64,000 nt of DNA, from contig NZ_FVZF01000018.1 in assembly GCF_900168265.1 (NCBI RefSeq), positions 1-64,000 on the forward strand. The letters are read 5' to 3'. Made by a program: the position numbers and the translations under genes. Under the pieces are notes generated by a model. The model did not search any database. It saw nothing but the letters and a program-made list of their open reading frames with translations, and was not told the origin of the DNA. Shown here piece after piece: positions 8,964-19,937 of this stretch (position 1 is its first letter; each line of letters begins with the position of its first letter). The DNA is from Salegentibacter salarius. Lineage in GTDB: Bacteria > Bacteroidota > Bacteroidia > Flavobacteriales > Flavobacteriaceae.

Positions 8964-9836
8964 CTACTGGCTACTCGCCACCAAAATAATACTTATCACG
9001 GCTAGCGCAATTCCAATCCAGTTTTTCTTTAAGAGAACTTCTTTAAAAAGTACGATTCCCAGTATGGTTGAGGCTAACACAATTCCCACGTGGTTCAGGG
9101 TAAAGATCACAGAATTTTCAAAGCCAGGATATCGCAGTGCCATTACTAAGAAATAGATCGAAAAATAATTGGGAATTCCCAGCGCAATTCCTCCTGCTAT
9201 ATTTTTCCAGGTAATTTTTAGTTTTCCTAAAACTGCCTGTCCAATTAAGATCGTGGTTCCAATAATACCGGCGACTCCAAATATACTGGAAGAGAAAAGC
9301 CCCACATCGGTTTCAGAAACATAGAAATTTTCAAGGTAGTTTATCGTGGTGTCAATAATCCCACTGCCCACGAAAACCAGCAAAGGAAATATGAGGTTTT
9401 CTTTCTTTATGCTAATTCCTTTTTTCGTTTTAATAGAACTCAAATAAACCGCCGCGAGGGCGAGAATAATTCCGGTAACTTTTAAAAATCCAAGGCTTTC
9501 ATTATAAATAAAAATTCCGAAGAAAACGGGAATTGCAACCGACATTTTGGTAGCTACTGAAACCACTGAAAGGCCACTACGCTGCGTGGTAATTGCCGCG
9601 AGATTAAAAACCGTTATAAACATAGCGCCCAAAAATACTGTTCCCAGAAACCAGGATTCTGAAGGGATTCTTACCAGATCGTCAATACTTTCAATATAGC
9701 CGAAAAAGCCCACGATACAGGCGATAAAATAATTGACAATGATGGCCTGGAGTGTGTTCACTCCATATTTTTTGTACAGCCTGAAAACCACAAAAATAAC
9801 CGTGGAAGAAAGTATACTAAGCAGTAGATAGATCAA
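8964..9836 (-). CDS. EamA-family (DMT superfamily) transporter
   Basis: 290 residues, almost entirely hydrophobic, with about ten membrane segments in two EamA halves (about 1-140 and 150-288). Substrate unknown. The start codon is TTG, overlapping the stop of the HAD gene as TTGA; a stop codon lies a few codons upstream in frame and the next GTG would remove most of the first membrane segment. Translational coupling to ribD and the HAD gene hints at a link to riboflavin, for which EamA carriers are known elsewhere, but this is inference. Confidence 0.85.
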   Translation of the reverse strand: MIYLLLSILSSTVIFVVFRLYKKYGVNTLQAIIVNYFIACIVGFFGYIESIDDLVRIPSESWFLGTVFLGAMFITVFNLAAITTQRSGLSVVSVATKMSVAIPVFFGIFIYNESLGFLKVTGIILALAAVYLSSIKTKKGISIKKENLIFPLLVFVGSGIIDTTINYLENFYVSETDVGLFSSSIFGVAGIIGTTILIGQAVLGKLKITWKNIAGGIALGIPNYFSIYFLVMALRYPGFENSVIFTLNHVGIVLASTILGIVLFKEVLLKKNWIGIALAVISIILVASSQ

Positions 9837-10441
9837 AATAACTCTTTTTTAGCAGTAAATAAATCGATCACATCTTCGCGGGTAGGTTCAATATTCCAGG
9901 TATGAATTCCTAAATTTTTAGCAGCCTCGGTATTTTCCCTGGTGTCATCTATAAAAAGACATTCTTGTGGCTTTAAATCGTGTTGCTCTAGCACATACTC
10001 ATAAATTTCAGCATCGGGTTTTCTAAAATTGATCTCGTGAGAAAGATAAAAAGCGTCAAAACAAGCTTTAAAATCTTCAAAAAACGGTACATTTTCTTTC
10101 ACCCAATCTATATGAATTTCGTTGGTATTGCTTAACAGAATTAACTGGTAGTTTTTTTCTGCGGAAAGCTTTTTTAAAAACTGGTAACGGTATTCCGGAA
10201 AACCTATTAGAATCGCGTTCCAGGAATTTTTAAACTGTTTTTCCTGAAGCTGGGAATATTCAGTTTGATAAGATTTTACAAATTCTGAAGAAGAAATCAA
10301 TCCTTTTTCATATTGTTGATTAATATCCAGCAAACTTTCTGAAAGTTCTTCGATTTCATGTTTATTCATTTCGCGCATCGTAGCCGGCTTGTCCAGGTTG
10401 ATGAATACGTCTCCAAAATCGAATATTATTGTTTTAATCAT
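9833..10441 (-). CDS. HAD-family phosphatase (YihX-like)
   Basis: 202 residues. Motif I is IIFDFGDVFINLD with nucleophile Asp8; as in YihX relatives the second position of DxD is not Asp. Motif II is LLSNTNEIH and motif IV is CLFIDDTRENTEAAKNLG. The start overlaps the ribD end by 8 bases. Riboflavin synthesis needs a phosphatase after RibD that in other bacteria is supplied by HAD enzymes, so this gene is a good candidate for that step. Confidence 0.88.
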   Translation of the reverse strand: MIKTIIFDFGDVFINLDKPATMREMNKHEIEELSESLLDINQQYEKGLISSSEFVKSYQTEYSQLQEKQFKNSWNAILIGFPEYRYQFLKKLSAEKNYQLILLSNTNEIHIDWVKENVPFFEDFKACFDAFYLSHEINFRKPDAEIYEYVLEQHDLKPQECLFIDDTRENTEAAKNLGIHTWNIEPTREDVIDLFTAKKELF

Positions 10442-11471
10442 TCTTGTAAATTTTTAAAGTATCCCGCTCCAGAGTGGTTTCTGAAAACATTTTTCCCGAA
10501 AATTCCGGTGCCTTTACGCCTTTATGAAATTCAGAAATCCCGGTAAAAACTCTCGCTTCATCCCAAAGATTGGCATCAATAAAAGTCTGAAGCGTTTTTG
10601 CACCACCCTCAATAATTACCGATTGCAAATTATTTCGATATAAAACCTCACAAATTTGTTCAGGTAAATTTTGCTGAAAATCTAGCTTTTCAAACATCAA
10701 ATTATCTTCTGAACTTCTTACATTATCGGTTAAAACAATGGTTTTTATAGTACCATCAAACAATTCAGAATCCTGGGGAATTTTTAATTCTTTGTCTATC
10801 ACCACCCGAACCGGGTTTTCGCCCTTCCAAAGCCTGGTGTTTAGTTTGGGATTATCGGCAATTGCTGTATTAGTACCCACTAAAATAGCCTGTTCTTTAC
10901 TACGCCATTTATGCACCAGTTGTTTTGAATATTGATTCGTGATCCAAACTGGCTCGCGTTTTTCCTGGATTTTTGGAGCGATAAAACCGTCGGCGGTTTG
11001 CGCCCATTTCAAAATAATATAGGGGCGTTTTTTTTGATGAAAAGTAAAAAAGCGTTTGTTGAGCTTCTGGCATTCTTTCTCCAAAACTCCCACCTTAACT
11101 TCGCAACCGGCTTCCATTAATTTTTTAATGCCCCGTCCGGCAACTTCAGCAAAAGGATCTACAGTGCCAATCACCACTTTTTTAATGCCCTTAGCGATAA
11201 TTAGGTCGCTACAAGGCGGCGTTTTTCCAAAATGGCTGCAGGGTTCAAGGCTTACATAGATGGTAGATTTTTTTAAAAGCGATTCATCTTTCACAGAATT
11301 TACCGCATTTACTTCGGCGTGTGGGGCTCCTGCTTTTTGGTGCCAGCCTTCGCCAATAATTCTATCTTTATGAACAATTACGCTGCCTACCAGCGGATTA
11401 GGATAGGTTGCTTCCAGTCCGTTTTTGGCCAGTTCGATACAGCGTTTTATATATTTTTCGTGTATATTCAC
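10434..11471 (-). CDS. ribD: Riboflavin biosynthesis deaminase/reductase RibD
   Basis: Carries out the second and third steps from GTP to riboflavin. 345 residues: an N-terminal deaminase with zinc motif PHAEVNAV and PCSHFGKTPPCSD (about 50-85), then a reductase domain (about 145-340) with ILKWAQTADGFIA and GGAKTLQTFI. The start codon is GTG; a stop lies six codons upstream and no ATG fits. Only 28 bases separate it from a divergent acetyltransferase gene. First gene of ribD-HAD-EamA. No FMN riboswitch could fit in the gap. Confidence 0.95.
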   Translation of the reverse strand: MNIHEKYIKRCIELAKNGLEATYPNPLVGSVIVHKDRIIGEGWHQKAGAPHAEVNAVNSVKDESLLKKSTIYVSLEPCSHFGKTPPCSDLIIAKGIKKVVIGTVDPFAEVAGRGIKKLMEAGCEVKVGVLEKECQKLNKRFFTFHQKKRPYIILKWAQTADGFIAPKIQEKREPVWITNQYSKQLVHKWRSKEQAILVGTNTAIADNPKLNTRLWKGENPVRVVIDKELKIPQDSELFDGTIKTIVLTDNVRSSEDNLMFEKLDFQQNLPEQICEVLYRNNLQSVIIEGGAKTLQTFIDANLWDEARVFTGISEFHKGVKAPEFSGKMFSETTLERDTLKIYKND

Positions 11472-11499
11472 GCCTCTAAAATAGGATTATTTACCAAGA

Positions 11500-11985
11500 A
11501 TGAGCACGCTAAAAATACGGGAAATTCAACCCGAAGACAATCAACAAGTTGCCGAAGTAGTAAGAACGGTTTTAGTAGAAATGGGTGTACCTAAAGTAGG
11601 CACCGCCTATGAGGACGAAGCTTTGGACGATATGTTTGCTACTTACCAACAGCCGAGAATGAATTATTTTGTGGTGGAAGAGGAAGGAAAGGTTATTGGT
11701 GGCGCCGGAATTGCCCCGTTAATTGGACTGGAAGAAAAAATATGTGAACTGCAAAAAATGTATTTTCTCCCTGAAGCTCGCGGGAAAGGTTTGGGCGCAC
11801 AAATGATGGATACCTGTCTTAAATTTGCAAAATCAGAAGGTTTCGAGCAATGTTATATTGAAACCCTGCCGTATATGGAAAGCGCCAGAAAGCTCTACGG
11901 CCGTAGCGGATTCAAATCTTTAAATAAGCCTATTGGCGACACTGGGCATTACAATTGCACGATGTGGATGATTAAGGATGTTTAG
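11500..11985 (+). CDS. GNAT N-acetyltransferase
   Basis: 161 residues, one GNAT domain. Motif A is LPEARGKGLGAQMMDTCL (about 90-108), preceded by the beta-4 strand CELQKMYF, and the C-terminal part has YIETLPYMESARKLYGRSGF. The substrate cannot be told. It is divergent from ribD with a very short shared 5' region. Confidence 0.88.
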   Translation: MSTLKIREIQPEDNQQVAEVVRTVLVEMGVPKVGTAYEDEALDDMFATYQQPRMNYFVVEEEGKVIGGAGIAPLIGLEEKICELQKMYFLPEARGKGLGAQMMDTCLKFAKSEGFEQCYIETLPYMESARKLYGRSGFKSLNKPIGDTGHYNCTMWMIKDV

Positions 11986-11991
11986 GAAAAA

Positions 11992-12076
11992 TAGTGAAGA
12001 GTGAAAAGTGAATAGTGAAAATTAAAGAGAAAACAGACAACTCACAACTGAGAACTGACAACCCACAACCGGAAAG
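11992..12076 (+). repeat. Degenerate heptad tandem repeats directly before prmC
   Basis: A run of AGTGAAG/AGTGAAA-type 7-8-mers (to about 12030) is followed by a run of AACTCAC/AACTGAC-type 7-mers up to the prmC ATG. Similar tracts occur at 37974-38109, 40137-40172 and 40418-40470. The tract occupies the whole gap, so the prmC ribosome-binding region is made of repeat. Confidence 0.6.
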
Positions 12077-12925
12077 ATGAAACTAAACGCACAAAAAGGA
12101 ACATTTTTTAAAACGCTGGAAAACGAATATCCTCCCGAAGAAATATTTTCTTTTTTTTTTATGCTAACAGAAGCCTTTTTCAAGATCAATCGGTTAAATC
12201 TTGCTTTAAATCCTGAAATTGAAATTGATAAAAATCAGGTTCAGCAATTAGAGTCAGCCTTAGCTCGTTTAAAAAACCATGAACCCATTCAGCATATTAT
12301 TGGAGAAACAGAATTTTTCGGATTGACTTTTAAAGTTGATAAAAATGTATTGGTGCCAAGACCGGAAACCGAAGAATTGGTGCAATGGGTTTTAGATGAT
12401 TTCGCTTCAGAGAAAAAAGCATTGAAGATTCTGGATATAGGAACCGGCAGCGGCTGCATAGCCATAAGTCTGGCGAAAAATCTTCCAAAAGCTCAGATTT
12501 CAGCAATAGATATTTCTGAAAAAGCCTTGCAAATAGCGAAAATTAATGCTGAAATTAACAACGCTAAGATTAATTTTATTCTAGAAGATATTTTAAAAAC
12601 CGAAGCTCTAAACGGAGACTGGAATATTATAGTATCCAATCCGCCATACGTTCGGGAGCTGGAGAAAAAGGAAATGCACCGAAATGTTTTAGATTACGAT
12701 CCGCCAGGCGCATTGTATGTTAAAGATAATAATCCTTTACTTTTCTACGATAAAATCACGAAATTGGCCAAAACCGCTTTAAATCCGGGTGGAAAACTCT
12801 ATTTTGAGATCAACCAATACTTGGCAGAAGAAACCGAAAAAATGATGCAGAAATATGGTTTTAGCACCGAATTACGAAAGGATCTTTTTGGGAATTTTAG
12901 GATGTTAAGAGGTGAGATAAACTAA
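12077..12925 (+). CDS. prmC: Peptide chain release factor N5-glutamine methyltransferase
   Basis: Methylates the GGQ glutamine of release factors RF1 and RF2. 282 residues: an N-terminal helical domain (about 1-85), then a Rossmann methyltransferase with motif I DIGTGSGCIAISLAK (about 117) and the substrate-binding NPPY motif in VSNPPYVRE (about 192). The conserved HIIGETEFFGLTF and VPRPETEELV blocks of PrmC are present. Confidence 0.96.
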   Translation: MKLNAQKGTFFKTLENEYPPEEIFSFFFMLTEAFFKINRLNLALNPEIEIDKNQVQQLESALARLKNHEPIQHIIGETEFFGLTFKVDKNVLVPRPETEELVQWVLDDFASEKKALKILDIGTGSGCIAISLAKNLPKAQISAIDISEKALQIAKINAEINNAKINFILEDILKTEALNGDWNIIVSNPPYVRELEKKEMHRNVLDYDPPGALYVKDNNPLLFYDKITKLAKTALNPGGKLYFEINQYLAEETEKMMQKYGFSTELRKDLFGNFRMLRGEIN

Positions 12926-13055
12926 TCCTGCGAGTTTCTTTTAACCTCGTAGTTATTTTTAGCAGGAAAAGTGTAAAATATAGAATCAGGCTTGTCAAAA
13001 GACATTCGCCACGAATACACGAATATTTTTAGGTATAAGAATACTTAAATCTTTT

Positions 13056-13079
13056 GTCACTTCGAGCGCAGTCGAGAAG
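13056..13079 (+). repeat. Fragment of the GTCACTTCGAG palindrome family
   Basis: GTCACTTCGAGCGCAGTCGA followed by GAAG. CTTCGA can pair with TCGAGAAG. It is a solo half-element shortly before the LOG-family gene; fuller copies are at 37.7, 40.2 and 40.5 kb. Confidence 0.6.
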
Positions 13080-13109
13080 TCTGGTTTGCAAATAAAAATC
13101 TATTGTGTT

Positions 13110-13715
13110 TTGAAAAATAACAATAAAAAACAACTTAAAAGTATTGCCGTTTTTTGTGCAAGCAGCGAAGGTAATGACGAAAAAATATACACCGAATCTT
13201 ATCGCTTAGGTAAAGTTTTAGCTCAAAAAAATATTCAACTCATTTTTGGTGGAAGCAAACTCGGCTTAATGGGACAGGTTGCTGCCGGAGCACTGCAAAA
13301 TGGAGGCGAAGTAATTGGGGTGATTCCAGATTTTTTAAAAACCAAAGAAGTGGTACATACCGGTTTAACCGAATTGATCACCACCAAAGATATGCACGAG
13401 CGGAAGCTTAAAATGCACGAATTAAGTGATGGTTTTATAGCCCTGCCCGGCGGTTTTGGAACTTTTGAAGAGCTTTTTGAAATCGTAACCTGGGGACAAT
13501 TAGGGCTTCATCAAAATCCCATTGGATTATTAAATATTAACGGGTTTTACGACGATCTTATCGCAATGCTTAAAACCATGGTGAGAAAAGGTTTGCTTAG
13601 AAAAGAGAATTTTGATCTTTTGCTTATTGCTGAAAATATAGAAGAACTCCTGGAAAAAATGCATAATTTTAAACCTATGCCGGTTCCCAAATGGATGAAT
13701 AAAGATCAGACCTAA
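13110..13715 (+). CDS. LOG-family protein (TIGR00730 Rossmann fold)
   Basis: Family members include cytokinin-activating phosphoribohydrolases that split nucleoside 5'-monophosphates. The signature PGGFGTFEELFE and the nucleotide-binding IAVFCASSEG and GGSKLGLMG blocks are present. No ATG exists before the conserved domain; I choose the TTG at 13110 (MKNNNKKQLKSIAVFC), about 200 residues. An in-frame TTG at 13086 would add 8 residues. Physiological role in bacteria is mostly purine nucleotide cleavage. Confidence 0.88.
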   Translation: MKNNNKKQLKSIAVFCASSEGNDEKIYTESYRLGKVLAQKNIQLIFGGSKLGLMGQVAAGALQNGGEVIGVIPDFLKTKEVVHTGLTELITTKDMHERKLKMHELSDGFIALPGGFGTFEELFEIVTWGQLGLHQNPIGLLNINGFYDDLIAMLKTMVRKGLLRKENFDLLLIAENIEELLEKMHNFKPMPVPKWMNKDQT

Positions 13716-13726
13716 ATTAAGACATT

Positions 13727-16404
<2,678 letters not shown>

Positions 16405-16410
16405 ATCTGG

Positions 16411-16489
16411 ATACACTTTAAAAACTTCATTATTAGAAATCTGAATTCAAAAAAAATACATATTTTTGTATCTAAGTGAATACACTTAG
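16411..16489 (+). promoter_or_regulatory. Promoter and palindromic operator of the toxin-antitoxin pair
   Basis: A perfect -7 box TATTTTTG lies at 16461-16468. Overlapping the expected start of transcription is a 7-bp inverted repeat, CTAAGTG-AATA-CACTTAG (16472-16489), ending 4 bases before the toxin ATG. A single half-site ATACACTT recurs at 16411-16418. This fits autoregulation by the helix-turn-helix antitoxin. Confidence 0.65.
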
Positions 16490-16493
16490 AAGA

Positions 16494-16793
16494 ATGTGTT
16501 TTATAGAGAAAACAGTAGAATTTGACAAGTGGTTAAGAAAATTAAAAGATTTGAGGGCAAAATCTAAAATTTTGTTACGAATCCAGAAACTGGAAAACGA
16601 CGAACACTTTGGAGACTGTAAACCTGTTGGAGATGGAATAAGTGAGCTCAGAATTAATTATGCAAAAGCTTACAGAATCTACTTTAAAGAAACCGATGGG
16701 AAAATTATTATTCTGTTGGTGGGGGGAGATAAATCAACCCAACAAAAGGACATCGAAAAAGCAAAAGAAATTTGGAGCAAATTAAAAAATTAA
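16494..16793 (+). CDS. Toxin of a type II system, HigB-like (phage Gp49-like / TIGR02683)
   Basis: RelE/HigB-fold predicted mRNA interferase of 99 residues. Diagnostic blocks are VEFDKWLRKLKDLRAK, KPVGDGISELRINY, YRIYF and LLVGGDKSTQQKDIEKA. I start at ATG 16494; the in-frame GTG at 16476 lies inside the operator palindrome. Toxin-first order with the antitoxin 2 bases downstream is usual for this family. The pair lies just after ligA and may be a mobile addition. Confidence 0.9.
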   Translation: MCFIEKTVEFDKWLRKLKDLRAKSKILLRIQKLENDEHFGDCKPVGDGISELRINYAKAYRIYFKETDGKIIILLVGGDKSTQQKDIEKAKEIWSKLKN

Positions 16794-16795
16794 GA

Positions 16796-17080
16796 ATGGA
16801 AACATCAAAATTTGATATTGCAGATTACTTGGACAGCAACGAAATGATTGCCGAATATCTTAATTCTGTTTTAGAAGAAGGGGATACTTCAGATTTAATT
16901 ATTGCATTAAGGCATATTTCAAAGGCTATCGGAATGACAAAAATTGCTGATGAAACCGGGTTAAGTCGGCCTAGTATATACAAAGCTTTATCTGATGGGG
17001 CAAAACCACAATTTTCAACAATAATGAAAGTTTTAAAAGCTGTAGGCGGGCAAATTAAAATCAACCCGATTTCAAATTAA
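16796..17080 (+). CDS. Antitoxin of the type II system (TIGR02684, HTH)
   Basis: 94 residues. The start SKFDIADYLDSNEMIAEYLN and the helix-turn-helix block MTKIADETGLSRPSIYKALS (about 52-72), followed by PQFSTIMKVLKAVG, are typical of the addiction-module antidote partner of Gp49-like toxins. It should bind the toxin and the palindrome at 16472-16489. ATG at 16796 follows the toxin stop by 2 bases. Confidence 0.9.
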   Translation: METSKFDIADYLDSNEMIAEYLNSVLEEGDTSDLIIALRHISKAIGMTKIADETGLSRPSIYKALSDGAKPQFSTIMKVLKAVGGQIKINPISN

Positions 17081-17154
17081 ACGTAATTCATTATCACTTT
17101 AATTCTCTCATTCAAAATTGAATAAAAAGATATTTCCTAACTTTTCAAGAATCA

Positions 17155-18063
17155 CTATACCTCAATCTTGACTCCGTTGGTTTCAATATTATTTTTATCA
17201 TCTAAATAAAAATCAATTCTTCCCAGGTAAAGTCCGTAGCAACCCACCTGGTTTACTAAAACCTTTTTACCGGCTTTGTTGGTTTCAACCGTTGGTTTCT
17301 CTAAGAAGGTATGGGTGTGGCCGCCAATAATTAGGTCTATATTTTTAGTGGTTTGCGCTAGTTTAATATCAGAAATCTTATCGCTGCTGTATTTGTAGCC
17401 TAAATGCGAAAGGCAAATAACCAGGTCGCAATTCTTTTCTTCTTTTAGAATTCGGCTCTGATCCTGCGCAATTTCTATAGGATTAAGGTATTTTGTTTCC
17501 TTATAAAGACTATCATTCACCAGGCCTTGTAACTCAATTCCCAAGCCAAAAATGCCAATTTTCACTCCGTCTTTGGTGAAAATTTTATGATCGTGAGTTT
17601 GCCCATCCATTACCGTATTGCTGAAATCATAATTGGAAGAAATAAAATCAAATTCGGCGTGCGGAAGTTGCGCATATAAGCCATCTATCCCATTATCAAA
17701 ATCGTGGTTTCCAATGGTAGCTGCGTCGTATTTCATTTTGCTCATCAGCTTAAATTCCAATTCGCCTCCATAGAAATTAAAGTAAGGCGTCCCCTGAAAA
17801 ATATCCCCGGCGTCTAATAATAATGTATTCGGATTTTCATTTTTAATCTGCTGAATTAAAGTCGCTCGCCTGGCCACCCCGCCCATATTAGGATTCCTGG
17901 AATCATCGGGTCCAAAAGGTTCTATATGGCTATGCACATCGTTGGTGTGTAAAATGGTAATGTGCTTCTTGTAGCTAGATTTAAATGAAAGTGAACTTAG
18001 GCCACCAATTCCTATAAAGGCTGTGGCTGCTGAGGTTTGTTGTATAAAATTTCTTCTTTTCAT
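17155..18063 (-). CDS. Metallophosphatase half of a split 5'-nucleotidase
   Basis: Hydrolyses nucleotides or related phosphoesters in the envelope. 302 residues. N-terminus MKRRNFIQQTSAATAFIGIG resembles a Tat-type leader with RR. Metal-binding motifs of the UshA N-domain follow: HTNDVHSHIEPF, LDAGDIFQGTP, TIGNHDFDNG, ICLSHLGYK and IGGHTHTF. The C-terminal substrate domain of UshA is absent here and encoded by the gene 6 bases upstream. Confidence 0.9.
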   Translation of the reverse strand: MKRRNFIQQTSAATAFIGIGGLSSLSFKSSYKKHITILHTNDVHSHIEPFGPDDSRNPNMGGVARRATLIQQIKNENPNTLLLDAGDIFQGTPYFNFYGGELEFKLMSKMKYDAATIGNHDFDNGIDGLYAQLPHAEFDFISSNYDFSNTVMDGQTHDHKIFTKDGVKIGIFGLGIELQGLVNDSLYKETKYLNPIEIAQDQSRILKEEKNCDLVICLSHLGYKYSSDKISDIKLAQTTKNIDLIIGGHTHTFLEKPTVETNKAGKKVLVNQVGCYGLYLGRIDFYLDDKNNIETNGVKIEV

Positions 18064-18069
18064 TTCGTG

Positions 18070-18828
18070 TTACTTTCTAATAAACCTATTGTCTTTATCA
18101 ACTTTTAAAGTATCTACCTTCTTAAAGTAATCTATAATAGCGTTACGTAGTTTATAATCTACTTTATTAAGTGTTATAGGATCTTTAAAAAAGCTCATAT
18201 TATCGCCGCCTTGCTGTAGATAATCTGAAGTAGCTACAAAATAGGTTTTATCCTCATCAATCTCTTCACCGTTTATTTTTGCGCCGATAACTTTGTAATC
18301 CTGATCCATTTCAATCTGAATCCCACTTACAGGATGCGCGGTTTTTGCCTGTTCCAGGTAAGTAAGCATTTCCTTAATTTTTTCCCCGGAAAGTTCGGCT
18401 ACCACAATTTCATTTTCGAAAGGCATGAGAGCGTACGCACTTCGGGCAGAAATATTTTCTTTATTAAGGCTAGATCTAATTCCGCCGTGGTTTAACAAAA
18501 CCATATCTATCTCGTTTCCTGTTCTGCTTTTAAAAACAGGACCGGCTTGCTCCATAACCACATCGGCCATTAAATTCCCTATCGCAGTATTTAGATCGCC
18601 ATCACTTTTTACCATAGCGCGAGGATTGTAAGCTAAAGTGCTATCCAATGTATTGTTTAAATGCTCTTTAAATGGCTGTATAAATTCTTCTATTTCAGCA
18701 TTTGCTTTAACCTTTTCGTCTACAGCGATGCGGTGGCCTTTAATTTCGGCAGTTTCAATCGAATTCCCTTTGCAGCCTAAAACGATTATGGCTAGCAGCA
18801 GATAAATACCAGAGGTGAATGTTTTCAT
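18070..18828 (-). CDS. 5'-nucleotidase C-terminal domain lipoprotein
   Basis: 252 residues with a lipoprotein-type signal (LLAIIVLGCKGN, lipid-accepting Cys19). The rest is the UshA C-terminal domain: TAIGNLMADVVME, VLLNHGGIRSSL, ALMPFENEIVVAELSG and YFVATSDYLQQGGDNMSFF. This domain binds the nucleoside. It probably pairs with the metallophosphatase encoded next in the operon, together making one functional enzyme. Confidence 0.9.
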   Translation of the reverse strand: MKTFTSGIYLLLAIIVLGCKGNSIETAEIKGHRIAVDEKVKANAEIEEFIQPFKEHLNNTLDSTLAYNPRAMVKSDGDLNTAIGNLMADVVMEQAGPVFKSRTGNEIDMVLLNHGGIRSSLNKENISARSAYALMPFENEIVVAELSGEKIKEMLTYLEQAKTAHPVSGIQIEMDQDYKVIGAKINGEEIDEDKTYFVATSDYLQQGGDNMSFFKDPITLNKVDYKLRNAIIDYFKKVDTLKVDKDNRFIRK

Positions 18829-19026
18829 TTAAATTTCATTAAAAAAGCAAAGATAAATAGATTATCCGGCTGGGCTAAAGTTTTGCTTTTCAAAATTTGA
18901 TAGTAATTCAGCGAAAAAAGCGAGCATTATATCGAAAAAATCTTGCTTAACCTTAAAAACAGTAATGCTAATGCAAAAAAAGATAATAATAGCCGCAATA
19001 TTTTTATATTTTCGGCTTGCAATTTA

Positions 19027-19731
19027 ATGAAAATGAGTCTTTTTCAGTATTTGTTGTTACTTCTATTTCCGCTGTTGGGGGTGAATTTATATGCCACCAT
19101 AGGGGACGTGGATTGGTTAATGCGGGTCACTCAGCTTATATTTATTCTGGGAGTTTTTATTATTTATTTAAAACGGGATAAAAAGCCCACCTATAATGCA
19201 ATTATATTTTTCAGCTTTTTCTTGTTAGCACAAATAATCGGTTTAATTTTTAATACCCTTAACTTAGAACTTCTTTTGCTACTATGTTATATTGGCGCCT
19301 ATTTTGGCTTAAGTAGGGAAGCTTTTCAACATACACAACGGCAAACCGCCAGTAAAACCATACTTTTATATTTTATCTTACTAATTGCGGTAAATACTTA
19401 TTTATTACTGACGCATGTAATTGAGTTGAAAAGCTACATGAGTAGTAATCTGGAATTTGCTATTTATATATTTTATTACCTTAATTTACTAATTCTGGGT
19501 ATTGTGGCGCTTATTTATTATTTGAATTCCTATTCAAGAAAATCAGTTTACTTTATTACCCTGGTGCTGGCTTTTATATTCGCTGATGTCTTTAGGGATG
19601 CCGCCCATTTCTATTTAAAAGATTCTGCAATTTTAATTACAGGTAATTTTCTTTGGTTTACCGGCTTAATATTCTGCCTGTTCTTTTTCCTCACTCCAGA
19701 GCGTAAACTTCGCCTGATGAACCTTGTGTGA
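19027..19731 (+). CDS. Unknown multi-pass membrane protein
   Basis: About 234 residues from the ATG at 19027, with roughly seven to eight membrane segments. Features include a cytoplasmic-type KRDKKP after the second segment and FADVFRDAAHFYLKD near residue 190. Topology and size recall YhhN/lysoplasmalogenase-like proteins, but I do not see enough to assign it. The reading frame is open from a TTG at 18943; the hydrophobic start MKMSLFQYLLLLLF favours 19027. Confidence 0.7.
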   Translation: MKMSLFQYLLLLLFPLLGVNLYATIGDVDWLMRVTQLIFILGVFIIYLKRDKKPTYNAIIFFSFFLLAQIIGLIFNTLNLELLLLLCYIGAYFGLSREAFQHTQRQTASKTILLYFILLIAVNTYLLLTHVIELKSYMSSNLEFAIYIFYYLNLLILGIVALIYYLNSYSRKSVYFITLVLAFIFADVFRDAAHFYLKDSAILITGNFLWFTGLIFCLFFFLTPERKLRLMNLV

Positions 19732-19849
19732 TTTTCCTTAAAGATGTTTTAATCCTGTTTATTTTTTAACAGAAAAATCAAAGCTGTTAAATATGTGCTT
19801 CATTTGAAAACCAGCAGTGAATTTTACTTTCTGAAATTGACAAAATCAA

Positions 19850-19857
19850 TACATTTG
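19850..19857 (+). promoter_or_regulatory. -7 box for dapA
   Basis: TACATTTG matches TAnnTTTG exactly, 80 bases before the dapA start. The -33 region is weak. Confidence 0.5.
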
Positions 19858-19937
19858 CTGCCCGAAATTTTTGCATTTTTCACTCTTTTCAGAAAATAGG
19901 GCAAATATTTTCGATTATCATCAAAACAAAAAATAGA

